Origin: Paramicrobacterium sp051513965 | GTDB taxonomy: Bacteria > Actinomycetota > Actinomycetes > Actinomycetales > Microbacteriaceae | Length of the DNA: 64,000 nucleotides | Reading direction: 5' to 3' | Assembly (NCBI RefSeq): GCF_051513965.1 | Contig: NZ_CP195847.1 | Span: forward strand, 3,038,001 to 3,102,000 | Shown: piece after piece, positions 52,401 to 61,284 of the stretch | How positions within the stretch are numbered: the first letter of the stretch is position 1 | Layout of the letters: the number at the start of each line of letters is the position of its first letter | The notes under the pieces: generated by a model | Told to the model about the DNA's origin: nothing | Database searches by the model: none | What the model saw: only the letters and a program-made list of their open reading frames with translations | Position numbers and translations under genes: made by a program

Positions 52401-53189
52401 TTAGTCCAGTTCGTGCAGATGCCCGAGGTCGGTGTGGGATGCCGTGAGAAAGGTGGTGCGGTCGATGATGCCGCGCTCGAGCGCCGTCGTGAGCGCGAGC
52501 TCTCGGTCTTTGGCGAGCTCGGTGCGCTTCTCTTCTGTCAGCGAGAGGATCGCTGCGTCGACAGCATCCTGATCTATCTCGCCTGTCACAGGAATCGCTG
52601 GGTAGACGGGCTTCGGAGCTTTGCCCTTCGAGAAGCCAAGGAGGGCGACGAGCGCGAGGACAGAGAGCAGCAGACTGAGCCAAACAGGGAGCGCAACGGG
52701 AGACAGCGCCTCACTCGGTGGGACGCCTCGCGCATTCAGTCCAACGAGACCGAGAGACGCGAAGACGATCACGTAGACGAGAGGGATCCAATCGCTGCCG
52801 AGCAGACGGCCACCCCGAAACCACTCGGTGACAAGCGACACAGGGATCAGGCAGGCGATGAGAAAGCAGACGGCCGCGAGTATGAACTGCACATCAAGAT
52901 CGAGCTCGCGCGTGAAGATCCGCTGACCGCCCACATTCACCTGGGAGCCCGTGAGAAACGCCGCGAAGCCGCCAACGGGTGCCAGAAGCAGAATGAACAT
53001 GAAGGTCGTTCTCGCAACATCCGCGATCCGCTCTGAGAGGGGTTTCGTCTTCCACTCCGCGCGCTCGTCTGCTTTCGTGCGCCTGCCAAGGCCCCGCATG
53101 ACATCATCCTCCCGTTCGAAGACCTGCGCTTCGAAGTCCCCGAGACATACGCGTTCGTCCGCATTCTTAATCCAGTTCGCAGCGCTCAT
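52401..53189 (-). CDS. Membrane protein of unknown function, four predicted segments
   Basis: A 262-residue protein. A charged N-terminal 55 residues is followed by four hydrophobic segments (FMFILLLAPVGGFAAFL, FILAAVCFLIACLIPVSLV, WIPLVYVIVFASLGLVGL, LPVWLSLLLSVLALVALLGF) and a cytoplasmic acidic tail of about 70 residues. No family is recognised. ATG at 53189 has GGAGAGGG about 11 bases ahead; ATG at 53210 is an alternative without a ribosome site. Confidence 0.65.
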   Translation of the reverse strand: MSAANWIKNADERVCLGDFEAQVFEREDDVMRGLGRRTKADERAEWKTKPLSERIADVARTTFMFILLLAPVGGFAAFLTGSQVNVGGQRIFTRELDLDVQFILAAVCFLIACLIPVSLVTEWFRGGRLLGSDWIPLVYVIVFASLGLVGLNARGVPPSEALSPVALPVWLSLLLSVLALVALLGFSKGKAPKPVYPAIPVTGEIDQDAVDAAILSLTEEKRTELAKDRELALTTALERGIIDRTTFLTASHTDLGHLHELD

Positions 53190-53286
53190 TCTGGGAATAT
53201 CCCTCTCCATATAACTCGGCAGGCGCGTGCGGCCGAGTGTACAGGGCGCTCGGTGTCAGTCATCGTGTGTTCCCATCGCTGTTCAG

Positions 53287-53406
53287 GACTTGCGATTGTA
53301 CTGATCAGAGGTCGGAATCTGAGACTCAAACAGAGCTTGAGAATGTCACAAATAATCGCAAACTAGCTTGACTGTTGATCAGTACAACTTGCTATGATCG
53401 CAAGTC
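53287..53406. promoter_or_regulatory. Nested inverted repeats and promoter of the XRE-TetR regulator gene
   Basis: Outer arms GACTTGCGAT (53287-53296) and ATCGCAAGTC (53397-53406), and inner arms TTGTACTGATCA (53296-53307) and TGATCAGTACAA (53376-53387), are perfect inverted copies. ACTTGC-N7-GCAAGT (53387-53405) forms a further local repeat over TATGAT (53393-53398), the likely -10; TTGACT at 53368 is the likely -35, 19 bases away. The arrangement suggests two DNA-bound sites that could be bridged by looping. Confidence 0.65.
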
Positions 53407-53423
53407 ATGCTTATGGTAGCGAG

Positions 53424-54293
53424 GTGCCTTCTTCTTCTGTCGACCCCGCCGAGCTCGCTGAGCGCATTCGCACGGCGATCAAGAACTCGGGTCTGAGTCA
53501 GCGTGAGGTGTCAAAGCAGATCGGTCTTGATGAGACGAAGCTGTCGAAGTCGCTCAAGGGAGTTCGTCGGCTTGGCTCCGATGAGATTCTGCAGATGGCT
53601 CGTGTCACGGGAGTCACAACGAACTGGCTCCTGACCGGGGGAGATGAGGGTGCTGAGATGACTGCGCCCGTACGTGTGCTCCCCCCGACCACCCCGGAGG
53701 AGTCCGAACAGGCGCTACGGCGGCGCCGCATCATCGAGAAAGCCTGGTGGCTCTTTGCCAAGCGCGGGTATGCCGAGGTTCGTATCGCCGACATCGCACG
53801 AGAGGCTCGGGTCTCCAGCTCAGCCGTGCACTACTACTTCGCAACCAAGCGCGCGATCTTCTCAGAGACTCTCCGCTACAGCGTGAAGATCGCCTTCGAC
53901 CGCCAGATCGCCATGCTCTACACCATCGAAGATCACGCGGATCGCCTTCGCGAACTGTGCCGTCTGCAGTTGCCGATTGATGACGAGCGCCGCGCCGCGT
54001 GGTCGATTTGGATGCAAACGTGGGCGGACGTAGCGACCGTCGATGATGGTCGCAAGAACCACGCTGAGGGCTACCAGCGATGGCACCAGATGGTGCGCGC
54101 GATCATCGTCGAAGGACAGGATGCCGGAGCTTTCCGCGACGTCGACCCCGACGAACTCACGCGCGATCTGACTGCACTCATCGATGGTTACGGAATCAAG
54201 GTCATGACCGGTCTCACGACAGCGGACCGGATGCTTCGACACATCGACGCGTACATCACGACGGCCATCGTGGCTGACGAACCTCCCGAATAG
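53424..54293 (+). CDS. Transcriptional regulator with fused XRE and TetR DNA-binding domains
   Basis: A 289-residue protein with two complete helix-turn-helix modules: an XRE type near residues 8-65 (IKNSGLSQREVSKQIGLDET, LSKSLKGVRRLGSDEI) and a TetR type near 100-150 (EKAWWLFAKRGYAEVRIADI, AREARVSSSAVHYYFATKRA), then a TetR C-terminal ligand and dimer domain. Such fusions are rare. GTG at 53424 is chosen because ATG at 53394 lies within the predicted -10 box; the latter would add 10 residues. It precedes the peptide-type ABC operon by 66 bases and is its likely regulator. Confidence 0.88.
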   Translation: MPSSSVDPAELAERIRTAIKNSGLSQREVSKQIGLDETKLSKSLKGVRRLGSDEILQMARVTGVTTNWLLTGGDEGAEMTAPVRVLPPTTPEESEQALRRRRIIEKAWWLFAKRGYAEVRIADIAREARVSSSAVHYYFATKRAIFSETLRYSVKIAFDRQIAMLYTIEDHADRLRELCRLQLPIDDERRAAWSIWMQTWADVATVDDGRKNHAEGYQRWHQMVRAIIVEGQDAGAFRDVDPDELTRDLTALIDGYGIKVMTGLTTADRMLRHIDAYITTAIVADEPPE

Positions 54294-54359
54294 CGGTGCC
54301 TCTCGATCGCCAAGCCCCGCGCAACACACGCATCGCCACCCGATACGAAAGACACACTC

Positions 54360-55952
54360 GTGAATCCTGATCATCAGCCACAGCCGCGCATTTCCGCGGC
54401 GTTCTCGAGACGGACTCTGTTCAGCGCCGGCCTCACAGTGGGCCTCGGCGCGCTGCTCGCGGCATGCTCGTCGCCCACGACCGAGTACGCCGCCGTTGCG
54501 AAGGGTGACCCAGTGCACGGCGGCCGCCTTCGGGTCGGTCTCGCCGGCGGCGGAGCATCCGATTCACTTGACGCCCACATTCCCGTCAACACGGTCGACA
54601 TCGCCCGCGTCGTGAACCTGTACGAACCGCTCTTCTACTGGGATGACGACTACGCACTGCAGCCCAAGCTCGCCACCTCGGCCACGCCGAACGCCGATGC
54701 GACCGTGTGGACGGTGGAGCTGCGTGACGGCGTACGGTTCCACGACGGTCGTCCGATGACGGCGGAGGACGTCAAGGCATCCTTCGACCGAATCACCGAC
54801 CCAGACGACCCGAAGGCGGGCGCGGCCGGGCTCGCCGAGTACGACCACATCGAGGTGCTCGACGACCTGCGCGTGGAGTTCCACCTCAGCACTCCGCTCG
54901 CGACGTTCGATGACTCGCTCGGTCAGTACATGAACGGCATCGTGCCCGCCGACTACGACCCGGCGAAGCCGATCGGCACAGGTCCTTTCAAGGCGAAGGA
55001 GTTCACGGCGGGTCAGCGCAGCCTCTTCGTGCGCAACGACGACTACTGGCAGGGCGATCAGCCGTACCTCGATGAGTTGGAGATCCTCAACTTCAACGAC
55101 GACGACGCTCTCATCAACGCGCTCCTCTCGACGCAGGTCGACGCCATCGGGCAGATCCCGCTCGCGCTGCTCGAGGTCATCGGAGCCGACGAGCGCATCG
55201 GCATCGTCAACTCCGAGACGGGAATGTGGCTTCCGTTCACGATGCGCGTCGACGTCGAGCCGTTCGACGATGAACGTGTGCGGCAGGCATTCCGCCTCGC
55301 GGTGGACCGCCCGCAGATGATCGAACAGGTGCTCAGTGGCAACGGAACGGTCGGGAACGACCTCTACGCGCCGTTCGATCCGGGCTTCAACCACGACCTG
55401 CCTCAGCGCAAACAGGACGTCAATGCCGCGAAGAAGCTGCTCGCGGACGCGGGGTATCCCGATGGCATCGACGTGGAGCTCGTCACCGCGCCGATCCAGG
55501 CGGGCGCCGTCGAGGCTGCGCAGGTCTTCGCGCAGCAGGCGGCCTCTGCCGGAATCCGCGTCACGATCCGCAAGGTCGATACGACGACGTTCTTCGGCGA
55601 CGACTACCTGAAGTGGCCGTTCGCTCAGGACTTCTGGTACACCCGGAACTTCCTGTCGCAGACGAGTTCGGGGTCGCTGCCGAACTCTCCCTTCAACGAG
55701 ACGCACTGGGATGATGACGAGTTCCAGCGACTCGTCGCGACCGCGAAGAAGACGGTCGACGACGTCGAGCGCAATGCGCTCATCGCGAAGGCACAGAAGA
55801 TCGAGTACGAGAAGGGCGGTTACATCGTGTGGGGCTTCGCCAATCAGGCGGATGCCTACCAGAAGTACGTCGCCGGACTCGTGGAGAACAAGACAGGAAT
55901 TCCGCTCTCGGGCTTCGAATTCCGTCGCGTATGGATGGCGGTGGAGAAGTGA
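54360..55952 (+). CDS. ABC transporter substrate-binding lipoprotein, SBP_bac_5 family
   Basis: A 530-residue lipoprotein. A twin-Arg-like SRRTLFSAGLTVGLGALLAA precedes the lipobox cysteine in LLAACSS near residue 36. The mature part has the family marks of peptide/nickel/opine binders, with LYEPLFYWDDDY, VRFHDGRPMTAEDVKASFDR near 128 and YDPAKPIGTGPFKAKEF near 199. It collects the substrate outside the cell and hands it to the permeases that follow. Starts with GTG. The ligand cannot be read from sequence. Confidence 0.93.
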   Translation: MNPDHQPQPRISAAFSRRTLFSAGLTVGLGALLAACSSPTTEYAAVAKGDPVHGGRLRVGLAGGGASDSLDAHIPVNTVDIARVVNLYEPLFYWDDDYALQPKLATSATPNADATVWTVELRDGVRFHDGRPMTAEDVKASFDRITDPDDPKAGAAGLAEYDHIEVLDDLRVEFHLSTPLATFDDSLGQYMNGIVPADYDPAKPIGTGPFKAKEFTAGQRSLFVRNDDYWQGDQPYLDELEILNFNDDDALINALLSTQVDAIGQIPLALLEVIGADERIGIVNSETGMWLPFTMRVDVEPFDDERVRQAFRLAVDRPQMIEQVLSGNGTVGNDLYAPFDPGFNHDLPQRKQDVNAAKKLLADAGYPDGIDVELVTAPIQAGAVEAAQVFAQQAASAGIRVTIRKVDTTTFFGDDYLKWPFAQDFWYTRNFLSQTSSGSLPNSPFNETHWDDDEFQRLVATAKKTVDDVERNALIAKAQKIEYEKGGYIVWGFANQADAYQKYVAGLVENKTGIPLSGFEFRRVWMAVEK

Positions 55953-56908
55953 TCGGCAAGATGATCGTGCGACGCATCGCCGTGAGCGTCGTGATCCTCC
56001 TCGTGGTGTCGCTCATGGTGTTCGCCGCGACCCTGCTCCTGCCGGGTGATCCCGCACAGGCGATCCTCGGCCAGCAGGCCACGCCCGAGCGTCTTGCTGC
56101 GCTGCGTGAGCAGATGGGCCTCAACGACCCGCCGTGGATGCGGTACCTGAACTGGCTCGGAGGTCTGCTCACCGGTGACTTCGGCTATTCGGCGGCGACC
56201 GGAGGACCGGTCTCCGAGTTGCTGAGCGATCGCATCTCGGCATCCCTCGTGCTCATGGTCATCGCCGCGATCATCGCGATTCCCCTCGGCATCCTCGTCG
56301 GCACCTACTCGGCGCTTCGCCGCGATCGGGCGGGCGACCATGTGACCACCGCGGTGACGCTCGTGCTCGCGGCGCTGCCCGAATTCGTCGTCGGCATCGT
56401 GCTCATCACCCTCTTCGCGACGAGCGTCTTTCAGATTCTCCCGTCCGTCACGATGGCCCCGCCCGGTGAGCCCGTGTGGTCGCACCCAGCGCAGCTCGTG
56501 CTGCCGGTGCTCACGCTGGTGCTCGTCGTGACTCCGTACATCGTGCGCATGATGCGCGCGACGATGGCCGAAGTGCTCGACTCCGGGTACGTGGAGATGG
56601 CGCGCCTCAAGGGTGTGCCCGAGCGTCAGGTCATCTGGAAGCACGCGGTTCCTCACGCGATCGCCCCGGTGGCGCAGGTCATTGCGATTCAGCTCGCCTG
56701 GATGGCGGGCGGTGTCGTCGTGATCGAGTTCCTCTTCAGGTATCCGGGCATCGGACAGGCGCTGGTGGATGCCGTCGCGAACCGTGACGTGCAGGTCGTC
56801 CAGGCTCTCGCGATGCTCGTCGCCATCATCTACATCGTGGTGAACCTGCTCGCTGACCTCGTGGGCATCCTCACAAATCCAAAGCTGCGAACGGAGGCCA
56901 TGGCATGA
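55949..56908 (+). CDS. Oligopeptide-type ABC transporter permease (DppB/OppB)
   Basis: A 319-residue permease with six membrane segments. The first helix VSVVILLVVSLMVFAATLLL is followed by the DPAQAILGQQATPERLAALR loop of the DppB type, and the EAA-loop MARLKGVPERQVIWKHAVPH near 217 is the ATPase contact. The GTG start overlaps the stop of the binding-protein gene by 4 bases. Confidence 0.92.
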   Translation: MIGKMIVRRIAVSVVILLVVSLMVFAATLLLPGDPAQAILGQQATPERLAALREQMGLNDPPWMRYLNWLGGLLTGDFGYSAATGGPVSELLSDRISASLVLMVIAAIIAIPLGILVGTYSALRRDRAGDHVTTAVTLVLAALPEFVVGIVLITLFATSVFQILPSVTMAPPGEPVWSHPAQLVLPVLTLVLVVTPYIVRMMRATMAEVLDSGYVEMARLKGVPERQVIWKHAVPHAIAPVAQVIAIQLAWMAGGVVVIEFLFRYPGIGQALVDAVANRDVQVVQALAMLVAIIYIVVNLLADLVGILTNPKLRTEAMA

Positions 56909-57792
56909 GCGCCGACACGTCACAGGTCACGGACGAAGCCGTCGACCACACGCCATCGCCGCCCAAGCTGATGCGGCGCTTCATCGCGCAGCGTCAGGCG
57001 AAGGCCGGTCTTGTGCTCACGGGCATCGTGGTGCTCGTCGCATTGTTCGGTTCCCTGCTGCTGCCGTGGCTCACCGGGTACACCTCGACGGAGTTCGCGG
57101 GGCGTCCGTTCCAGTCGGATGGAATCTTCGGCACCGACAACCTCGGTCGCGACGTGTTCTCGCGGTTTCTCGCCGGTGGCCTGAAACTGTTGGCGTTCTC
57201 GGCACTCGCGACGCTGCTCGGTATGGTGCTCGGCGTGATCGCGGGTATGGTCGCCGCGTATGCCGGCGGAAAGCTCGACGCGTTCATCATGCGCGGCAAC
57301 GATGTGCTGCTCGCGATTCCGCAGCTCGTGTTCGCGCTGCTCGCCGTCACCGTTCTCGGGCCGAAGGGCTGGGTGCTCGTCACGGTCATCGGCATCACGC
57401 ACGCGCCGCGCATCGCCCGCGTCACGCGTTCGGCGACCGTCTCGGTGATCAGTGAGGATTACGTGCGCGCGAGCGAGATGTATGCCGTGCCGAAGTGGCG
57501 CATCCTCACGAGCGACGTGCTGCCGAACATCACCGGTCCGCTCATGGTCGAGCTCGGTCTGCGCATGACCTACTCCATCGGCGCGGTGGCCTCGCTGTCG
57601 TTCCTGGGCATGGGCATGCAGCCGCCCGCGGCCGACTGGGGTCTCATGATCAATGAGAACCGCATCGCCCTCGCTGTCGAGCCGTGGGGAGTCATCCTCC
57701 CGGTCATCGCGATCGCCGTGCTCACGGTGGGCATCAACCTCCTCACGGACTCGCTCGCTCGAGCATCCGCCAACCTGAAACCGGGGGAATGA
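56905..57792 (+). CDS. Oligopeptide-type ABC transporter permease (DppC/OppC)
   Basis: A 295-residue permease with six membrane segments. The extended cytoplasmic N-terminus, the GIFGTDNLGRDVFSRFLAGG stretch near 73 and the EAA-loop VRASEMYAVPKWRILTSDVL near 187 are typical of DppC. It pairs with the DppB-like subunit, which it overlaps by 4 bases. Confidence 0.92.
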   Translation: MSADTSQVTDEAVDHTPSPPKLMRRFIAQRQAKAGLVLTGIVVLVALFGSLLLPWLTGYTSTEFAGRPFQSDGIFGTDNLGRDVFSRFLAGGLKLLAFSALATLLGMVLGVIAGMVAAYAGGKLDAFIMRGNDVLLAIPQLVFALLAVTVLGPKGWVLVTVIGITHAPRIARVTRSATVSVISEDYVRASEMYAVPKWRILTSDVLPNITGPLMVELGLRMTYSIGAVASLSFLGMGMQPPAADWGLMINENRIALAVEPWGVILPVIAIAVLTVGINLLTDSLARASANLKPGE

Positions 57793-57793
57793 C

Positions 57794-59566
57794 ATGACGA
57801 CGACACACACCCTCACCAGGCCGGCGCTCGTCGCCGAAGACCTGCGCATCGCCGTCGTCGGCGGCGACGAGATTCTGCACGGGGTCTCCTTCACCCTGCA
57901 TCCGGGGCGCATCCTCGCGCTCGTCGGAGAGTCCGGGTCGGGCAAGACGACAGCGGGACTCGCGTGCCTCGGCCATTTCCGCTCGGGGCTCGAGAACACG
58001 GGCGGCAGTGTGAGACTGGCGAATGGTGAGGATGCCGCGGCCGCGGAGAACCTCCTCGACCTGCCGGAGCCTCAGCGTCGTGTTCTTCGAGGCGGCAGCA
58101 TCTCGTATGTGCCACAGGATCCCGCACTGTCGCTGAACCCGGCGATGCGGATCGGCGAACAGATTCTCGAGGTGCTGCGCGTGCACGGCTACGGAACGAG
58201 CGAGGCCGAACGTCGCGAGCGCACAGCCGAGGTGCTGGCCGAGGTGGGCCTTCAGAACGACGACGCCTATCAGCGGCGCTACCCGCATCAGCTCTCCGGC
58301 GGTCAGCAGCAGCGCGTCGGAATCGCGATGGCCTTCGCGTGCCGACCCGCGGTGATGGTTCTCGACGAGCCGACGACCGGTCTCGACGTCACGACGCAGG
58401 CACTCGTGCTGCAGACGATCGACGAGATGGCCGAGCGTCATCAGGTGGCCGGACTCTACATCACGCATGACCTCGCCGTCGTGGCGTCCGTCGCCGATGA
58501 GGTCGCTGTCATGTTGCAGGGCGACATCGTCGAGGCGGGTCCGACTGACGAGGTACTGTTCAGTCCGAAGCACCGCTACACGCGCAAGCTGCTCGCCGCG
58601 GTTCCGGATCTCGCAGGCAAGCGCCAGGTCGGCCGGGTCGACGCCATCACGGGCGAGGTCACTGTCGTCACCGGGAGCACGCCGATCCAAACGGAGGAGC
58701 GCATCGCGGCATCCACATCGCCTCGACACGGTGACGGTGTCGCAGGCGCGATGCCCTCCGGCGATTCGAGCGCCGAGGCCGAGACGGGTGAGCAGGATGC
58801 CGTGAGCCCGGCGATCTCAGTCGAGAACCTGCGTCTGGCCTACGGACCCGCGGTGATCCTCGACGGGATCGACCTCGAGCTCGCGCGCGGTGAGTCGCTC
58901 ATGCTGCTCGGCGAATCGGGGTCGGGGAAGACGACGCTCTCGCGGTGCATCGCCGGCCTCAACGATCGCTACACCGGCGCCGTGCGTCTGGAGGGCGTCG
59001 AGCTCGCGCACGGAACGCGCGAGCGCACGACGGCGCAGCGTCAGAGCATCCAGTATGTCTTTCAGTCGCCGTTCTCATCGCTGAACCCGCGACGCACCAT
59101 TGCCGAGTCCATCGAGGTGCCGCTCAACATGAGCCGACTGCTGCCGAAGAAGCAGCGCCGTCAGGCCGTGCTCGAGGCACTCGACCAGGTGAGGCTCGGC
59201 GCCTCGTACGCGGACCGACGCCCGGGTGACCTCTCGGGCGGTGAACGTCAGCGGGCCGCAATCGCACGCGCGCTCGTGAACGCTCCGTCGGTGCTGGTGT
59301 GCGACGAGGTCACGAGCGCGCTGGACGTCTCCGTTCAGGCATCCATTCTCGACCTGCTGCGCACGCTGCAGCTCGAGACCGGAATGTCGATGATCTTCGT
59401 GACGCACAACATCGCGCTCGCCAGACACATCTCGCAGCGGCTTGCCGTGCTGCAGAAGGGGCATATCGTCGACATCGGCCTCACGGACGATGTGCTCGAG
59501 AACCCGCAGCACGCCTACACGCGTGAGCTTCTCGACAACGTGCCGACCTTCGAAGAGCAGCACTGA
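57794..59566 (+). CDS. Fused dual ATP-binding protein of the oligopeptide-type ABC transporter (DppD-DppF)
   Basis: A 590-residue protein with two full ABC ATPases. The first has Walker A GESGSGKTTAGLACLGHF near 43, signature LSGGQQQRVGIAMAFAC near 168 and VLDEPTTGLD near 190. The second, after a linker of about 60 residues, has GESGSGKTTLSRCIAGL near 371, LSGGERQRAAIARALVN near 480 and VCDEVTSALD near 502. Fusion of the two ATPases in one chain is common in actinobacteria. It starts one base after the DppC gene. Confidence 0.93.
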   Translation: MTTTHTLTRPALVAEDLRIAVVGGDEILHGVSFTLHPGRILALVGESGSGKTTAGLACLGHFRSGLENTGGSVRLANGEDAAAAENLLDLPEPQRRVLRGGSISYVPQDPALSLNPAMRIGEQILEVLRVHGYGTSEAERRERTAEVLAEVGLQNDDAYQRRYPHQLSGGQQQRVGIAMAFACRPAVMVLDEPTTGLDVTTQALVLQTIDEMAERHQVAGLYITHDLAVVASVADEVAVMLQGDIVEAGPTDEVLFSPKHRYTRKLLAAVPDLAGKRQVGRVDAITGEVTVVTGSTPIQTEERIAASTSPRHGDGVAGAMPSGDSSAEAETGEQDAVSPAISVENLRLAYGPAVILDGIDLELARGESLMLLGESGSGKTTLSRCIAGLNDRYTGAVRLEGVELAHGTRERTTAQRQSIQYVFQSPFSSLNPRRTIAESIEVPLNMSRLLPKKQRRQAVLEALDQVRLGASYADRRPGDLSGGERQRAAIARALVNAPSVLVCDEVTSALDVSVQASILDLLRTLQLETGMSMIFVTHNIALARHISQRLAVLQKGHIVDIGLTDDVLENPQHAYTRELLDNVPTFEEQH

Positions 59567-59619
59567 TCACCCCGGAACGGGGTCGGGTAACGGTCCCGAG
59601 CGGTTGCTAGTGTGTGCGC

Positions 59620-60042
59620 ATGACCATGGACATGCGCGTCGCGGCGTACGGCGTGATCATTGACGACGGCCGGATGCTTCTGTCGCATTGGAACGCCGGC
59701 GGTCGTTCTGCCTGGACGCTGCCGGGCGGAGGTCTGGAACCCGGTGAGCATCCGGCGGATGCCGCTGTGCGCGAGATCCGCGAAGAGACCGGCTACGACG
59801 CGGAGCTCGATGGGATCCTCGGTGTCGACTCGATCATCATCCCCGCGGTCGCCCGATTCGCTGCAGGGGCAACCAATCCGATGCAGGGACTCCGCATCGT
59901 ATATCGCGCACATGTGACGGGCGGCACGCTCACCTATGAGCTCGACGGCTCGACGGACTACGCGGCGTGGCATCCGCTCGAGGAGATTTCTCGCTTGAAC
60001 TGCGTCGAGCTCGTCAGCACAGCACTCGACATGCTGCACTGA
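59620..60042 (+). CDS. NUDIX hydrolase
   Basis: A 140-residue NUDIX protein. The box GGLEPGEHPADAAVREIREE then TG fits GX5EX7REUXEEXGU exactly. It hydrolyses a nucleoside diphosphate linked to another group; the target is unknown. Several starts are possible (GTG 59614, ATG 59620, 59626, 59632). There is no ribosome site and TAGTGT just ahead could be the -10 of a leaderless transcript. Confidence 0.9.
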   Translation: MTMDMRVAAYGVIIDDGRMLLSHWNAGGRSAWTLPGGGLEPGEHPADAAVREIREETGYDAELDGILGVDSIIIPAVARFAAGATNPMQGLRIVYRAHVTGGTLTYELDGSTDYAAWHPLEEISRLNCVELVSTALDMLH

Positions 60043-60066
60043 CGAGCTCCCAGATCATGGAGAGTC

Positions 60067-60090
60067 CCGGATCGGGCAGGCCCGACCCGG
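60067..60090. terminator. Hairpin between convergent NUDIX and small membrane protein genes
   Basis: TCGGG-CAGG-CCCGA, with outer CCGG/CCGG pairs, lies between two converging stops. No U-tract is seen. Confidence 0.4.
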
Positions 60091-60117
60091 TGCGACTCAG
60101 TTCAGACGCGCGTCAGA

Positions 60118-60627
60118 TCACGCCTCTTCGTCGTCGGCGACCCACAGCTCGTCATCCGCACGGAAGGTCTGCCACACGGCGTATGCCACGCCTGCGGCCG
60201 CGACGATTCCTGCGGTGACGGCGATTGCGCGACCCGCCCCCGACTTCTTCTTGACGGGCTCCGGGGTGACGGCGCGGCTGAACGCGGCCCGCACACGACC
60301 GTCGCGCGCGGCGTCTCCGAGAGCGATGACCGTGCCGAGTGCGCTGCCGACAGCGGGAAGGACCTTCTTGTCGAAGTTCTGCTTCGCCGTGTGACGTGCG
60401 TCGTACGTCGCGGCATCCACTCGGCTGACCACCGGCTGGACGTTCTTCTCATAGGCGCGCGCGACCCGAGGTGCGATCTCCTCACGGCCGTAGGCCGAAA
60501 GCTGGCGGCTCGCCTCACGAGCGACGGAGTTCGCCTGGTCGAGCAGATCCTGCTGGGCAGCCCACAGGGCGGTTGCGTCACCCTTGAGGCGCTTCAGCTG
60601 CTTCTTGCGCTTGCGTGTGATGCTCAC
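60118..60627 (-). CDS. Hypothetical protein with C-terminal membrane segment
   Basis: A 169-residue protein. The basic N-terminus (VSITRKRKKQLKRLKGDATA), a helical middle and one membrane segment near residue 140 (AIAVTAGIVAAAGVAYAVW), followed by an acidic tail, are the visible parts. I recognise no domain. GGAGG stands 8 bases ahead of the GTG at 60627; the longer open frame ahead of it has no support. Confidence 0.7.
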   Translation of the reverse strand: MSITRKRKKQLKRLKGDATALWAAQQDLLDQANSVAREASRQLSAYGREEIAPRVARAYEKNVQPVVSRVDAATYDARHTAKQNFDKKVLPAVGSALGTVIALGDAARDGRVRAAFSRAVTPEPVKKKSGAGRAIAVTAGIVAAAGVAYAVWQTFRADDELWVADDEEA

Positions 60628-60731
60628 TGGGGGACCTCCATTGATCTCGTGACAAACGGCTTTCACCATCTTGTCACGAGACACTGGGAGGCTCACAAGA
60701 GCCACGGCGGTCATTATGCAAGAATTGTCAT

Positions 60732-61274
60732 ATGTCTATCCACACCGCTGTCGCCACCATTCACACCAACTACGGTGACATCAAGGTCAACCTGTTCGGT
60801 GACCATGCCCCCAAGACCGTCGAGAACTTCATCGGACTCGCGACGGGTTCCAAGGAATGGACGGACGAGCGCACCGGTGAGAAGAAGACCGGAACCCCCC
60901 TCTACAACGGCGTCATCTTCCACCGCATCATTCCTGGCTTCATGATTCAGGGCGGAGACCCTCTCGGTAACGGAACCGGTGGCCCCGGCTACAAGTTTGA
61001 TGACGAGATCCACCCCGAGCTCGACTTCACGCAGCCCTACAAGCTCGCCATGGCCAACGCGGGAACGATGATGGGCAAGGGCACCAACGGCTCGCAGTTC
61101 TTCATCACCGTCGGTGCGACGACCTGGCTTCAGGGCAAGCACACCATCTTCGGTGAGGCTGCAGACGACGCGAGCCGCAAGGTCGTCGACAAGCTCGCGA
61201 CCGTGCCGACGGATGCTCGTGACCGCCCGCTCGACGATGTCGTGATCGAGAGCATCGACGTCGAGAACGTCTGA
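60732..61274 (+). CDS. Cyclophilin-type peptidyl-prolyl cis-trans isomerase
   Basis: A 180-residue cytoplasmic cyclophilin. The active-site signature FHRIIPGFMIQGGDP (near 64-78) and the GSQFFITVGAT stretch near 119 are complete. It speeds proline isomerisation in protein folding. No signal peptide is seen. The rhomboid gene follows after 10 bases, likely in one operon, a common pairing in actinobacteria. Confidence 0.96.
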   Translation: MSIHTAVATIHTNYGDIKVNLFGDHAPKTVENFIGLATGSKEWTDERTGEKKTGTPLYNGVIFHRIIPGFMIQGGDPLGNGTGGPGYKFDDEIHPELDFTQPYKLAMANAGTMMGKGTNGSQFFITVGATTWLQGKHTIFGEAADDASRKVVDKLATVPTDARDRPLDDVVIESIDVENV

Positions 61275-61284
61275 TCCTCACTCC

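Noticed and set aside
54564..55706. Minus-strand open frame opposite the peptide-binding protein
   Set aside because: Shadow of a well supported lipoprotein gene.
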